DNA of 64,000 nucleotides. It comes from Mercenaria mercenaria (taxonomy: Eukaryota; Mollusca; Bivalvia; Venerida; Veneridae). Position 1 is the stretch's first letter. Each line of letters opens with the position of its first letter. The translations under genes were made by a program, and so were the position numbers. The stretch covers positions 75,174,001 through 75,238,000 of the forward strand of contig NC_069371.1 in assembly GCF_021730395.1 (NCBI RefSeq), read 5' to 3'. The notes under the pieces are model-generated. The model searched no databases. It had not been told where the DNA came from and worked only from the letters and a program-made list of their open reading frames with translations. Of this stretch, positions 1 through 12,858 are shown one piece after another.

Positions 1-1339
1 TTTGAAACAAAACAAATTGTTACAGCAATAGCCTTTACTTTTTTATTGTTTTTTATTGTTTACACACTCCTTTGTTTCAAAGCTACTGTTATTTGAATCT
101 ACCCGTGAAACCCGTATCAAAATTTTTAATTATGGGATGTTGAAAAGGGGGGTAAAATTAGTTGAAGATTTTAGTCAGGGAAATTTTTAAAATTTTCCCG
201 GTTTTAATGGACCAAATATTTAGGGGGCTTCCCAAAAATAAAAAACGGGATGATTCAACCCAATTTTTTGGTTTTTTTTCCCTTGGAAACAATTTTAAAA
301 GAAAACGATTTTTTGGCAAACTTTTTTTACCAAAAAATTTAAAATAAAAACAAAAAAGACTTTTTTTGTGACTTTAAAGGTCAAAAAACGGGGTTTCAAA
401 AACTACTGATATCGAATTTGTTGTAAGTTTTTTACTAAAAAAACTCACAAAATGTGCATATGGGGAAAAAAGAGGGGGTGATCGTGAAAATAAGACAAAA
501 TATGACTCTGGCCCAAAATTTAAAAGTTTTCTATTATTTCCCCCGTGGATTTTTTTCAATTGGGCAAAAGGGAATTGTTGCGTTTTAAGTTAAATTATGT
601 CTTCAAGCGATGGGCAAAGGGTAATGTTTAAAGAAGGGAAATTTTCCTCTGTAAAGGTTTTAAAGGGTTTTTGGCGATGTTTAAAGTGTAATTTCCCTTT
701 GCAGTGTTTTCCTTTACCAGGAAAATAAAGGGTTTTTTTGGGGAAAAACAATGTGTAAAAATTTTATGCTTGCAACCCCCTTCAATGTTCTTTGATTTTT
801 AGATTTAATTTTTCAAAATTTTTTTTACCCCCCTTTTAATTTTTCATTAAAATTTCGTTACAGAGGACAGTTTTTTATTTCTTGAAGATTTTTTAGCAAA
901 TCTAGGGTATTTTATTTGATGACACGGTTAAAAAAATAAAAAAAAAAAAAATAAATACGTAAAGTTTCCCGTAGCGTTTTTTCAAAGTTTTTAAGGGGAT
1001 GGCAAGAAATTCCCTCTTCCTTTGGCCAAAAAAAACGAAGCTTTCCCTTGGGGGTTTTGGAAAAAATTTGTGCCGCTCCCCTAATGGGCCCGGTTTTGCC
1101 CTGCGGGACAGTGAAGTTATTTACATGATGGAACAAAAAACGCCCCTTTTTAGAAAACCCCCCCAAAATTTAATCGAAAAAAAGATTAAAAAAAATTTAA
1201 TTTAAAAATGCTAAATCGTTCAAATCGAACACCATTTTTTACAGGAAAAGGTTTTCATAAAAAAGGTTTTGAACGTTTAAAAGGCAAATCAATCAAAAAT
1301 TGATTAGGGTTTTAAATTTTTATTGACGCTAAAAAAATT

Positions 1340-1830
1340 TTTGGGGCCCTACGAAATATATTGTTTCCCCCAAGTTTTTTAGCCCAACCGGTTTTTTTTA
1401 CCAAAAAGTTTATTGGGCGCCCAAATTTTTGATAAAACCAAGTATTTTTGAAAACCCTAAAGTTTTATTGACGACCCAAAAAAAATTTACTAAACCCGTG
1501 TATTGAGACCCAATTTATTTAAGCACCCGTGCATGACGAAACCAAAATGTTTTGGGCGCCCAAGTATATTTTTGCAAAAGTTTTTATTAAGCGCCAAGTT
1601 CATGTTTTACCCGTGTTTTGGGAAAAACCAAGTTTATTTAAGCACCAAGTGATTTTACCCCCATGTACATTGAAATCCCAAAGGGGATTGGGCGACCCTG
1701 TTTTATTTTTCGCACTTTGTGTATTTACTCAAACCCAAATGTACTGAATCCCCAATTTCATGACACTGACTCACCCAAGGGGGCATTGACTCTAAGTGGG
1801 ATTGAGCACAAAATCTATTGGGCTTACCCA
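1340..1830. repeat. Degraded short tandem repeat in the corrupted segment
   Basis: Words resembling 'ttattgagcacccaagt' recur roughly every 25-30 bases, each differently corrupted. The original was probably a minisatellite. Unit length and copy number cannot be given reliably because the bases themselves are unreliable. Confidence 0.4.
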
Positions 1831-4800
1831 AATGTTTTTTAGCACTGTCCAAAAATTTTTCCCGGATTCTTTCTATTTTCTTCTCCCTTTGGAAAATTTC
1901 TTTTTCTTCGGATAGAGTTACGGGGGAGGACTTTGGGAAAAATAGGACGCTGGGGTCTTTGAAATCGGGGGGTGTAAAGGGTTTGCCTGTATTGAATTTT
2001 CAAAAAACAAAATTTTTTAATTTCCAGAAACTGGCTTAAAAAAAAATTTTTATTTATATGGCCTTTAAACGACCTTTAAATTTTTTAAAAAAAAAACACA
2101 CTTTTTTAAAAAATTTTTAAACCCCACCGGTTCAATTCGCCCTTTTTTAAACCGTAGGTTTTTTTGACATTCTTTACGTTCCAAAAAGTTTTTATTCTTT
2201 TACAGGTTTTTGTTGTAATTTTTTTTTTTACCTTTTTTAAAGAGTTTAATTTTTGGAAAAAGGGAATTTTTTTGTACATATTTTTTTTGTACTTTTAGAG
2301 TTCATTAGAAAATAAATCATACTGGTAAAAAATATTTTTACAAAAAACCCTTAATCAAAAAAATTCGTCCCTCCTTTGGCCTGCCTTTCTTGCAGTTTTT
2401 TCCCCGTCTGTTTCCCGTCCCTAACCGGTTCTGTCAAATTTGGGAAAGCGCCCTTTGGGGGCCCCGGGAAAACGGAAATGAAGGGGTTTTCCCCGGAAAA
2501 GGGTTTTTTACCATTTTGCTTGGGCTTTAAAATATATTTAAAGTTTTTTCCCTTTTAGGTGATGTTAAAAAATTTTTTTTCAAAATAAAAGGTATCAACA
2601 TTTAAATTGGCTGTTTTTCAGGTGAAATTTTGTTTCAGTCAGCCTAGGGGAGGTTGCAGGGGGTTTTAGTCCCCCTTTCAAGCCCTTTTTTCGTATACGA
2701 GAGGGGTTTAAATTTCCTTGGTTTTTCGGGAATTTTTAAAAGCCCCCTAAGGGGGTTGAAAATCTTTAAACAAACCTTATTCTCTTGGGTATTAAAAGGG
2801 GTTCTATTTTTTCAAATGGTTTTTTTATTCAGGGTTTTTTAAAGTATTTTTACTATTGAGAGGAAAAACCCTTCCATTTGTTTCGGGGTAGGGGGTAAAT
2901 AGTTTTGACTATTGGGCCCGGGAAGTCATTTAATAGGTGTTCATTTTCATGCTAATAAATAAAAATCCAGTGCTTTAGTCCCGGGAAAATCTAAGGGTTT
3001 AACGATACGCGGTTGTACACGACTATAAATTTGGATCGGCGAAATTTTTTTTATTTTAAAGGGGGTTGTTTTTAGTCTGTAATTTTATTTATTTAATTGG
3101 GGATTTGAGCCCCGTAAAAACTAGGGAAAAGAAAATTTAAGGAAAAGGGGCGATTAAAAATAAACCCTTCCAACCCTTGCCCCTTTTTTCACAAGGAAAG
3201 GCATTTCGTGGTATTTTTCTAAACTTTTTCTTTGCAAAATTTAATTTCGATTGTAAACTGGAAAGGGAAAAGTTAACACCATTTCAAAAAAAAAGAGTTA
3301 CAGTTTTTATTTCAGGAAAAGTTTTCAGTGCTGTTTTGGGCGCGTACGGATTTAAAAACTGAGTGCCTTTAATATATTCCCAAGAAAACGGGGTTTGAGG
3401 AAATGTCCCCGAGGATTATTAGACCCCGGGTCGGTTCAGTAAGAAAGGGAGGGCTGCAAGGGGAATTTTTTGTGCCCGGGAACGTTTACTTTTAGCCGCC
3501 CAAATAAACCCAAAAAGGGGCCCTTTGCAAAAAGGTTAGTAAATTTTTGGGTTTTAAAGGGGACGTTCTAATTTCCGAAATTTTTTCCCGGGGTTTGTAA
3601 GCTGCCAGGTTGGGAAAACCCCCCAAATTTAAAGGACTTTTTTTTATTAATTTGAGAGGGGAAGGGGAAAGTTGAATTTTTTCACTGGGCCACAAAGGGG
3701 ACGTATCAAAAATTTCTTTTTTTTTTTTTTTTGCAAGGGGGAGTTTTTTCCCCCACCAAAAAAAATTTACACTGCTCCCATGCACTGGCCCACCCTTTTT
3801 CCCCCTCTGTTAAAATGTAACATTTAATTCTTTCCAAAAAAGAAATACCCTTTTTTCAATAGAGCGAAAAACAAAATTGTTTTCATGGTAAGAAAATTTG
3901 GAAAAGGCGTTGATGGTTTTTCAGACCTTCAACCCGGGGCGCTTTTGAACAATTTTTCCGGATAATCGCTTTTCTTTCTTAGCCTCATTTTCAACTTTTA
4001 TTTATTCGAAATCTAAATTTTAAAAAAAAAAGAAAGGAAAAAGGTAAAAAAATTTTGGGGAAAACCCAAATTTTTCGGGTTTCGGAATGGGAATTTTCGG
4101 GGGGAGGTTTTTTTTTTTAAAAACATTTTTTTGGAAAGGGGAATTTCCATTTGTTTTTGCATTTTCAGAGTTTTAAAATATAGGGCTTTTGGGGGAAAAT
4201 CTTTAAAAAAAAATTTTAAAAATTTTGGGGAAATTAACTTCCCATTCCCCCCTGCGAAAATAATGTTATTTTAAAACAAAGTTTTTTCGTTTAGTGTTCA
4301 GTATAATTTTAAATTTTTTTTTTTTCCCGAAAATTTGGGACTTTAATTTTAAAAAAATTTTTTTGTAATTTTTAACTTTTTTAAAATTTTAAAAAAAAAG
4401 AAATCATTTTTTTTGAAATTTTCTTAATGTTTTTCCGGTTTTCATTGATTTTGTTCAGTACAAAACCCTGTAAATTTAATTTTATCCCATCTTTTAAAAG
4501 GCCCTTTTTTAATTACGAAAATTTTTTGCCTTTTGAATACTTTTTTAAATCCTTTTTATCCAAAAGAAGAAACATATCATCCCCCTTTCCCATTTTTTAA
4601 ACGGGGTGAAAATTTTTACAGCAATTAAAGTTTAAAATTTTCAAATATCTTAAACCCCCAAAATTTTTTAAATTTTAAATCCGCCAAATTCTGAACAATT
4701 TCTTTGTAAAACCTTTTTTTTCTTTAAAGATGGGTTCAGGGTCCCATTTAAAAAAATTTAATACCCTTTTTGATTTGTCAACTTTGCAGGGTTTTGGGGG

Positions 4801-5694
4801 CCCCTATTGTATTTGTTGGTCTGTTTCGTTACGAGTAAATTTTTTTTATTTCAAAAGCAAAATTTGTTTATAAGGGGCAATACGGTTTTAAAATCAAAAA
4901 ACAAATTTTTGGGGTGGGTCTTTTATTGATTAGAGGGTTTAAAGTTTTTTTCTTTTAACCCTGCGCCCTTTAATTTTTTTATAATTAAATACCGGAAAGT
5001 TTTTGATTAAAATTTACAAAAACATGACATTAAAAGATTTTTTTTTTTAGGGTTTAAAGAAAGCCCTTTTTAAACATTTTTTCGTATTTTTCTTTGTATT
5101 GGGGCGTTTTTGTTGTTGTTGTTTTTTTGTGGGGGGGGGGGGGGGGTGGGGTTTCTTTTTAATTTTTTTAATTTTTGCGTTGGGGTTTTATTGGGGAAGT
5201 GTATATTTCTTTTCCCAAAAATAGCATTTTGTTTTGGTTACAATTTAAAAAAAAAGTTTTAAAGTGTTTTTTTTTTTGGATTTTCCCCTTTTAAAATGTT
5301 CGAAAAAATAATGCTTTTAACGTAAGGGGTTTTTATTTTTAAAAGGAAAAAAAACAAATGGTTTTGGTTTAAAAAATTAATGGGGGCCAAAATGACATTG
5401 TTGAAAAAAACCAAACCAAAAAACGGAAAAATTTTACTTTTTTTGTTTTTTTTCCCTATGAAAAATTACCGGGTTTTGGGTTTTTATATTTTAGTTTTTC
5501 TTTTTTGTTGGAAAGTTATCATCGGTCCAGATGGGTTTAAAATTTAAGTTATTCAATTTTTTTGCATTTCTTTTTTACATGCGAAAAATTTTAAAATGGG
5601 GAATTGAATTTGGGGAAAATTTAAAGACTTTTTTTTAACGTTTAGGAACGGCCCTTTTTTTTTTTTTTCGAGCCAAAAAAAGAGGGGGGATTGT

Positions 5695-6015
5695 TGCAAT
5701 CGAGATAAGATACTGTGGGGCTCCCCAATAAATTGTCTTTCGTTGGGGTTAAGATGGTCGAGATAAAAAATGAGGGATCTACTTTAAATGATGGCCCCCC
5801 GAAATTTAAAATGTCGGCGGTCGAGGGGGTAAGATGTTGCGCGCCCCAGATTTTATGTTTGAGGCACGAATTGGATCTGTTCGATCGGGTTTTAAAAGGG
5901 GTAAAGTTTCCTTTGGGGTGCGTTAAAAGGGAAGAAAATTTTTTAAAATCGAGATAAGAAAGATGGCGTATATTCGAGTAAGATGTCGAGCGGTTCGTTT
6001 TTAAGAAAAAGATTT
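5695..6015. repeat. Possible degraded tandem repeat ('cgagataaga')
   Basis: Words like 'cgagataaga' and 'agatggtcgag' recur at irregular intervals within the corrupted segment. The stretch may derive from a short tandem repeat. The long minus-strand open frame across it reflects lack of stops in the corrupted sequence and shows no domain. Confidence 0.25.
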
Positions 6016-7599
6016 GTAGTAAGAATAAAGGGGTTTTGTGCACTCCGGGGGTCGAAACGATCGGGTTAATTCTATCTTTTAAACAAAAGGGTTTTGAGGG
6101 GTTTTCAAAACGTTCACCCTTTAGATTCAAAGCTTTTAAAGGAGGTAAGAAAAAATCCCTTTCTAGCGGCCATGTGCGGGACAAATAAAAAAGGGGATTT
6201 TTAGAAACAAAACAAAAGATAAAAAATTTCCAAGGGAAAAGCCTTTGTTTAAAAAAATGGTTTTTCTTTTTTTTGTTTTTAAAGCGGGGACGGTGAAACC
6301 CCATGCAGTTATTCGGTGGGAATGGGTTTTTTGTCACGTGGGAACAAAAAATTTTCAAATCATTTTCCCGGGCTTTGAAAATGGGACCCTTTCGCTTTTA
6401 GGGCGAGTGCTGTTTCTGACTTCCTTGCACATTCTCTTCCCTAGTTTTGACCCAAATTCGTTTCGCGAAATTTGGTCTTAAAAATTTTTTCGGCGGTTTT
6501 TAAAAAAATAGTTAAAAAAAATTTTAAAATTTTGATTTACCTTTCTGCGTTACACTTCTTCGTCGAATCGGTTAATTTGAACACCCCCCCTTCGCCCCCG
6601 AAAATAATCGTCAGTTCCGGGAAAATGTTGCCAAAAAAGTATACTTTTCGATTAATTTGAAATGTTAATCGAACAAAATTTTTTAAATTCTTTTAGTAGG
6701 GGCCCCCCAAAGCAAGTTTGAAACTACCAAAAAAAGTCTAGGCTGTGGGTGTTTTTTTGTAAATCGAAAACTAAACCTCGATATAACCCCAAGGGGTTCG
6801 GCCCCAAATTTTTTGGTTTAATAATTTGGTTTTTATAGGGTGAAAGTGATTAAAAAAAAACCAAAGGGGCACCCCGGACAAAATAAAAACTAGGGCCCCT
6901 TTACTATATAACTATTTCAAAAAATTTATGATTGGCCAAACAAATTTCGTTTAAGGGCCCCCGGTTGGGGGCCCCGTTTGGAAAAGAAAAATTTTAAAAA
7001 ACCCGGGAGTTTTAATAAATCCAACTAAAAAAAAACTAAAAAGTTTCTGGATGGTCGGCCCCCTTTTGGGTTTTTCCGGGTACAAAATTTAAATATGCCC
7101 AAAAATATTTAAAAAACCGCAAAGCTTCATGCCCTTCCCGGGCCCAATTTTTTTTCAATGTTGTTTGTCGGGCACGGCCCGTGGAAAGGTGTATTTAAAA
7201 TAAATAAGTTTAAAGTCCCCCGCCCAAAGGGGGGGACATTTAAAAAAATCCTTTAAAATTTTAAATTGCATAATTTTTTTTCAATTTGCAGAAAAAAGTA
7301 TTTTGAGTTTTTAGCTTTTTTAGTAAACAAAAGGCGGGGGTACAGTGGGGTTTCAAAAATTTCAGGGGTTGGGGGGGAGGCGTAGGGAAAATTCTAAAAA
7401 AAGAATTTGTTGAACCCCGTAAAAGACTGCTTTTTTTTTGGTATCCCGAATCTCTTTAAATCGGGGGACAAAAGTTGCAAATACATTTTGGTTTTTAGAA
7501 AGGTTTTTTGACACTTTTTTTTTATGAATTAACCCCCTAAACAAAAAAATCAACCTTTTTAAATTATTTGCGTTAATGATTTTTAAAGTTTTTTTAAAA

Positions 7600-7860
7600 A
7601 GTGAGCCGTGCCCTGAGAAAAAAAACCCCTTTTGTGGGGGTTTTCGGTTTTTATGGATCGACCAGCTGGCATCCCCCGCTGTCTAGTAGGGGTCTTTGCT
7701 GTTCGCTAAAAGTTTCTCCAAATTTCCAAAAGGGTTTTTAAAAAGGGAACGATGGAGGACCCGCTGCGGGATTTGGGAGGGGGGTCGGGATCCTGCTGGG
7801 GCGCAAACCCCTTGTTGGTTTTCTCATGGCCGGGGGTCAAATTTAACTACCATTCAGGGA
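7600..7860. repeat. Corrupted copy of the palindromic MITE seen at 15.86 kb
   Basis: The order of words (a tail like 'gagccgtgccctgag', then 'ctgttcgctaa', 'gtttctcc', 'gatcctg', then 'gttttctcatggc') matches the intact element at 15,858-16,094 word for word, but intervening bases are smeared into runs. This pair is the clearest internal control for the quality problem at the left end of the window. Confidence 0.7.
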
Positions 7861-8118
7861 GTCGTAAATTTTTGTTTAAAACTGGTTTTTAAGTCTCCAA
7901 TTCTTGGATCATTGTTTCCGGTCTCTCCCAATTTTTTTGTTTAAAATAAATTTTGCTTATACAAAAAACCAGTGTGGGATGTCTGGAGTCATTTACCTCT
8001 TTGGAGATCAGTGAAAACCCAGGGTTTTTATCACCTTTTTAACGGTTGTCTGTAGAAATTTTTAATTATTTTGTAAAATTTCCCCTGGTTGCTTCTAACG
8101 CCCCACTCTTTTTTTTAG

Positions 8119-8159
<41 letters not shown>

Positions 8160-8170
8160 CGGGGGGGGGT
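8119..8170. repeat. Poly-G run
   Basis: About 50 nearly uninterrupted G bases lie inside the low-quality segment. The run may be a real poly-G tract, but here an artefact is as likely. Confidence 0.6.
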
Positions 8171-8234
8171 TTTAGTACTCGACACAACTTGGCCCCTTTT
8201 TTGGAATTTTTCCCGCTTGACATTAAGGTTTTTT

Positions 8235-8440
8235 AATCATGAGCGGGCACCGGGCCCCCTCCCCAACCCCGCTGGATGGCTTGCTCACAAGAAGAATCCA
8301 TTCCCCATGCGGAGGTTTTGAACGAAAAATTTGGGTTTTTGGGCAAATAAAATTTGTCTGCCCCCTTGACCACTCGGAAAACCAAGGCCCCCCAATAATT
8401 AAATTTTGCAAATTTGGGAAATAAGGGCATATCGGGGTGT
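8235..8440 (-). repeat. Corrupted copy of a tRNA-derived SINE
   Basis: Read on the minus strand, this follows the SINE family whose better copies are at 24,340-24,572 and 52,411-52,685. The tRNA-like head ('gaccactcgg', 'gaggttttgaacg') and the word 'ctggatggcttgctcac' are in the right order. Bases are smeared as in the rest of the segment. Confidence 0.6.
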
Positions 8441-9773
8441 TTGTTTGGGGGCTAGGTCTTTTCAATAGTTGTATAGTCGTAAAACGGCCCCATGTCTAAA
8501 TTTCGCTCTCTTTACTTGCGCAGTGGCCCAAAGCCCAACTTTTTTGTGCTGCCTCACTTGAATATAAAGCCGTTTTGACACGTGAGTGGGTACCCCCAAA
8601 CACGTCACATATAACCCGGGCGACCCGTCCCTTTTTAAATTTTCATCTTAACGATATTTTTATTGGGCCCGCGGGAAGCAATTGACCCTTTTTTTATGTT
8701 TGGTCTGCCGGCCAAGGAAACGAAAAAAACGACCTCCCCCACTCGAAACGGAGGGCCCCCCTTCCCAGAGGGGGTTCTGGAACCCAAAACCAAAATTTTG
8801 GGGTTTTGACAAAAAAAAAAAAAAAAATTTTTCAAAAATACCCTATTTTTTTTCTTTGGGGTTTTTGTATGGTCAAACAAAAAAAGAGCACATGGAAAAA
8901 TCATAAAAAGGACCAAAAATTTTTTAAATGATGCAAAAAAAAATAACATTTCTTTAGTTTAAAAAGCAAAATATACATACCCAAGGGGGCAGTAACTCAG
9001 GCCCCTTTTCGTTTTTTTTCATTTTAAAAAGGGGGAAATTTAAATCCGCCATCTCATCAATTATCGACAAGGGGGTTTTCCCCCAATTAAAATCGGGTAC
9101 TATTATTTTAGGGCAAAAAAACCCAGTAATAACTAAAATTTAAAAACACCAGGAATTTGAAGCAAAAATTTTAAAAATTTCTCATATTTCGGTCAAAATG
9201 TTTCAAAAGACCCCTTTTTTACAGGGGACCCCTGACTCTAATGGCCCTAGTTTGTTTTCGTTTTTTTAAACCCTTTGTTTTATATAATTTAAATTTTGGT
9301 TTTTTTCAAAATCAGTCCGGGCAGGGTTTTTTTTCACAAATTTCCCCAAAATTAGGGCCAAAATATCCCTGTAACTTTCAAATTTCAAACCCCCCTTATA
9401 AACTGGGGGGAAAAAAGCCCCTTGACAGTTATTTCGTTACTGAAATTTTTGTAAATTTATGAAAATGATTTCATAAATTTGATTTTTTTAATTTCTTCAC
9501 AGATCCCAAAAAGGATTAGGGTTTGTTTGCTGGAACACTGCACACATATTGCACTTTTAAAAGTAGCAATTTTGAGCCTTTAAGTATGGATGACATATAA
9601 ACTTGTAAATAGAATAAATGTTATATCTCTTAATTACATTTAAAATGTATACATAACGAAGTTATCATAAAAATTTAATATGGTATACAACTGAATACTT
9701 ATAAATTCTACACATACATGTATCTGTTTTGACAGAGTGTAACAGTTTTACTGGAGATGAACAGACCTCATGT

Positions 9774-9934
9774 TTAACCTGTACCCTTCTAAATTTCTAA
9801 AATGGACTGGACCATGGGGTGTTCACTAAAAATTTACTGACTGAATAGCAAACAGTACAGACCATGATCAGCCTGTACTGACGTGCACTGGTCACAAAGG
9901 CAAAATCACTTGCCAACAGCAGGCTAAAGGTTAA
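9774..9934. mobile_element. MITE, TTAACC-ended family, copy 1
   Basis: Begins 'ttaacctgtaccc' and ends 'gctaaaggttaa', with TTAA at both ends. The internal word 'cagaccatgatcagcctg' is shared with the copies at 12,483, 21,083, 24,815 and 52,010. No coding capacity. The TTAA edges would fit a piggyBac-like or other TTAA-targeting transposase, which is inference. Confidence 0.65.
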
Positions 9935-10399
9935 TATAAACTTCACACAAACAGACAAAAATATGACAAAGAAAATGCTGAAGATGAAATAAAATGCTGA
10001 TAAAAATCTATATTAAAGCAACAACATTACACTCATTGAAAGGTGTGCATGTGACCAACTAAATTATATAGATGCAGATGTCTTATTATACATCTTAGTG
10101 TACAACACCTGAAATGGAATTTCACTTAAAAGATAAACTGATACTGGTCATAAATATTCAAAATTTTTAAACAGATAAATGTTCCAAACATTTTAACAAT
10201 GTAAATTGTGAGTTTAATTTGTTAGATGCTTTAAATGAATGGTACACAAAAATGTCAGAGAGTTGATTTATTTTGACTTTTTTAAAAATCAGTTTAAATT
10301 TTTCCATTACTACAACTATGATGTCGCCTAATGCAGTTTTACAGTAACATGTACATAATATGATTATATTCTATTGTAATCCATGATATCATATCTTAC

Positions 10400-10976
10400 A
10401 CCATTGTAACACCAGACTACCCATGATGCACCAACAGAACACCAGATTACCTATGATGCACCATTGTAACACCACAGTACCCATGATGCACCAACACATC
10501 AGATTACTCTTAACATAAAATTACCCATGATACATCATTGTAAGATCAGATTACCCATGATGCAGCATTGTAACACCAGATTACCCATGATGCACCATTG
10601 TAACACCACAGTACCCATGATGCACCAACACATCAGATTACTCTTAACATAAAATTACCCATGATACATCATTGTAAGATCAGATTACCCATGATGCAGC
10701 ATTGTAACACCAGATTACCCATGATGCACCATTGTAACACCACAGTACCCATGATGCACCAACACATCAGATTACTCTTAACATAAAATTACCCATGATA
10801 CATCATTGTAAGATCAGATTACCCATGATGCAGCATTGTAACACCAGATTACCCATGATGCACCATTGTAACACCACAGTACCCATGATGCACCAACACA
10901 ACATCAGATTACTTTTAACATAAGATTACCCATGATGCACCATTGTAACACCAGATTACCCATGATGCACCAACAT
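10400..10976. repeat. Minisatellite with 134-bp higher-order period
   Basis: Basic units of about 30 bp are built around 'acccatgatgcaccat'. The word 'ccaacacatc' recurs at 10,491, 10,625, 10,759 and 10,893, which gives an exact 134-bp higher-order period. Copies are nearly identical, so the higher-order expansion is recent. Confidence 0.9.
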
Positions 10977-12482
10977 CTGATCAGTTGCCCTTTCATTAAT
11001 ACTTAATAAGGCATTGTCAACCTTGTTTTCAGTATTTAAGCAAAAATAAAATTTGAAACCAATGAGCACACCGGTATCAGTTTGCCAATGGTATCTTATA
11101 CAAGTAAAACTAAGCCAAGTATCAGGTTTCATTCATAATAAGTTTCATAATTGATTAACCCAACATAAAAAGTGATTTTATTGTGCTTCTCTTTAAAAAA
11201 TAATCACCTGAATTTAATTAAAATTCAGTACCTTACTCCCATTTAGAGTGCTTTAACAAAACTGCACTAAGTGCTTTATAAAAATATTTGACACCATGTT
11301 ATTGTTATTTAAGGATTTATAGTCAGCATAAAATAATGCTCACACAAAGAGCACCAAATCCAGGCAATTAAAACTCTCACAGTATTATATTGCTTTAAAC
11401 ATAAATTACACTGAGTAAATAAAGAACTATTTGAAATAAGCATAAAACAAGGTGACAAGGCTACAATTCTGACTAATGTTAAGTATGAATCAAGCATAAT
11501 GCAGTCCGAGTTATCTCAAACAATTCTACAAAAAAAACCTCTAACTGAAATAGTAGCTAAATTTCATATACAGGGGAGATAATGAGTGATGCACAATATG
11601 AGTATATTATCTAATGCCCTTGGGTTACTTCCCTTTAGTCAGTGACAAAGCTACATGAGAATTCACTTCAACCAAAGCTTATATTAGCTCTCGCTCTCGG
11701 CAATTTCAATTTTCACAAGCTTCAAATAAGAAAATAGTTTATGCAGTTATTTCAAAGAAACACCTTAGTTAACATCAAGTGCTGACTGAGTTAATTTTAA
11801 TTTCAGCTTTACTGAGCAGGTACTTGTCTTAAACAAAAAACTTTGAGATAATTTGAACAGTCTGGTTACAAGACTAAAATCTATTCTTTTGGGCAGCCAA
11901 ATAGAGGTTCAACCAGATTCTAGACTGATGAAAGTACTCAGTGACCTTCAGAACCAGCAAACAGCATCTGGTGATTGATAAAAACTTGCTGATGTAAACT
12001 TACAATAATGATAAATGGTACACACAGGCAATCATTCAATACATATGTTTTATCAATTCAGCAACAAAAACCTATTAAACAATTTTCACATGTAATTATA
12101 TTCTACTTAAACATCAAATGGAAAGTAAAATATAAGATCTTGTATGACAAATTTGGTGGTTAAATTGCTCAAGGTGTCCAAGTTAACTGTTTATGTCTGA
12201 AGTAAAATACCGACAGTGGTGTTTTTAACATTCAATTTTAAAGTGCACTGCCAATATCTTCTTTCATACATCCCACAAACAAAGGTAAGTGATACAACAA
12301 TGGGGTAAATTGGTACTGCACAGAATATTAACAACGTCAGCATTATATTATAAACTATTTGCCCAATTTTCCATAAAGACAGCTACGATTTCACTATTTT
12401 ATTTTTTCAAAAAGTATTTTCAAAACTGAGTCATCAGTTAACTTTTCCTGCAGAAAAAAAAAAGAATTGCATTATTTAGCAT

Positions 12483-12628
12483 TTTTAACCTTTACCCAGC
12501 TAAATTTCTAAAATGGAATGGTCCATCATTCAACTTGGTCAGTACCACTTATCATTCAAAAGGTGTTCACTTAAAATTTACTGACTGAATAGTGAACATT
12601 GCAGACCATGATCAGCCTGCATGGACAT
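12483..12628. mobile_element. MITE, TTAACC-ended family, truncated copy 2
   Basis: Starts 'ttaacctttaccc' and contains 'ctaaatttctaaaatgga' and 'cagaccatgatcagcctg', then stops in mid-element. The 3' half is missing. Confidence 0.6.
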
Positions 12629-12654
12629 AGTAATTTACATCATCCACTAATAAT

Positions 12655-12858
12655 ATACTATTAAACCATTGATATCAATGGGGGAATTATTTTCATGGAT
12701 TTTGCGTTTGCACTAATCCACAACATTCAATAGAAACAAACCTTAAATTTCCAATTATTATATCTCAAGAGGTGGAAATCCAAACAAAACAGCTCTTTTT
12801 TCCAAAACCATGAAATTTTCTGCTGACCAAATTAAGTGATGTCACAGTACATGTATGT
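12655..12858. mobile_element. Diverged MITE, ACTGTGAAAT-type family
   Basis: Has the 'tttcatggattttgcg' and 'ccatgaaattttctgc' words of a palindromic family whose ends resemble 'actgtgaaatcatt'. The right end reads 'gatgtcacagt'. Other copies are near 16,480-16,695, 24,158-24,345 and 53,450-53,625. Boundaries are approximate. Confidence 0.4.

Larger units (their letters stand above)
110..9500. other. Corrupted low-quality assembly segment
   Basis: Nearly every word here is a run of 3-8 identical bases with few mixed di- or trinucleotides, quite unlike the normal sequence from about 9,520 on. Two repeat families that occur intact elsewhere are recognisable inside it (7,600-7,860 and 8,235-8,440). 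Aligned by eye to those copies, single bases have been replaced by their neighbours, so that an alternating word becomes a string of short runs. This looks like a consensus or polishing failure rather than biology. Every open frame here, including one of 238 codons at 5,642-6,358 on the minus strand, is therefore untrustworthy and no gene is called. The first ~110 bases look normal, and recovery is gradual between about 8.9 and 9.5 kb. Confidence 0.85.

Noticed and set aside
5642-6358. 238-codon open frame on the minus strand
   Set aside because: It lies wholly in the corrupted segment, shows no domain, and owes its length to smeared runs that remove stops.
8046-8321. Glycine-rich frame across the poly-G run
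   Set aside because: Product of a homopolymer in unreliable sequence.
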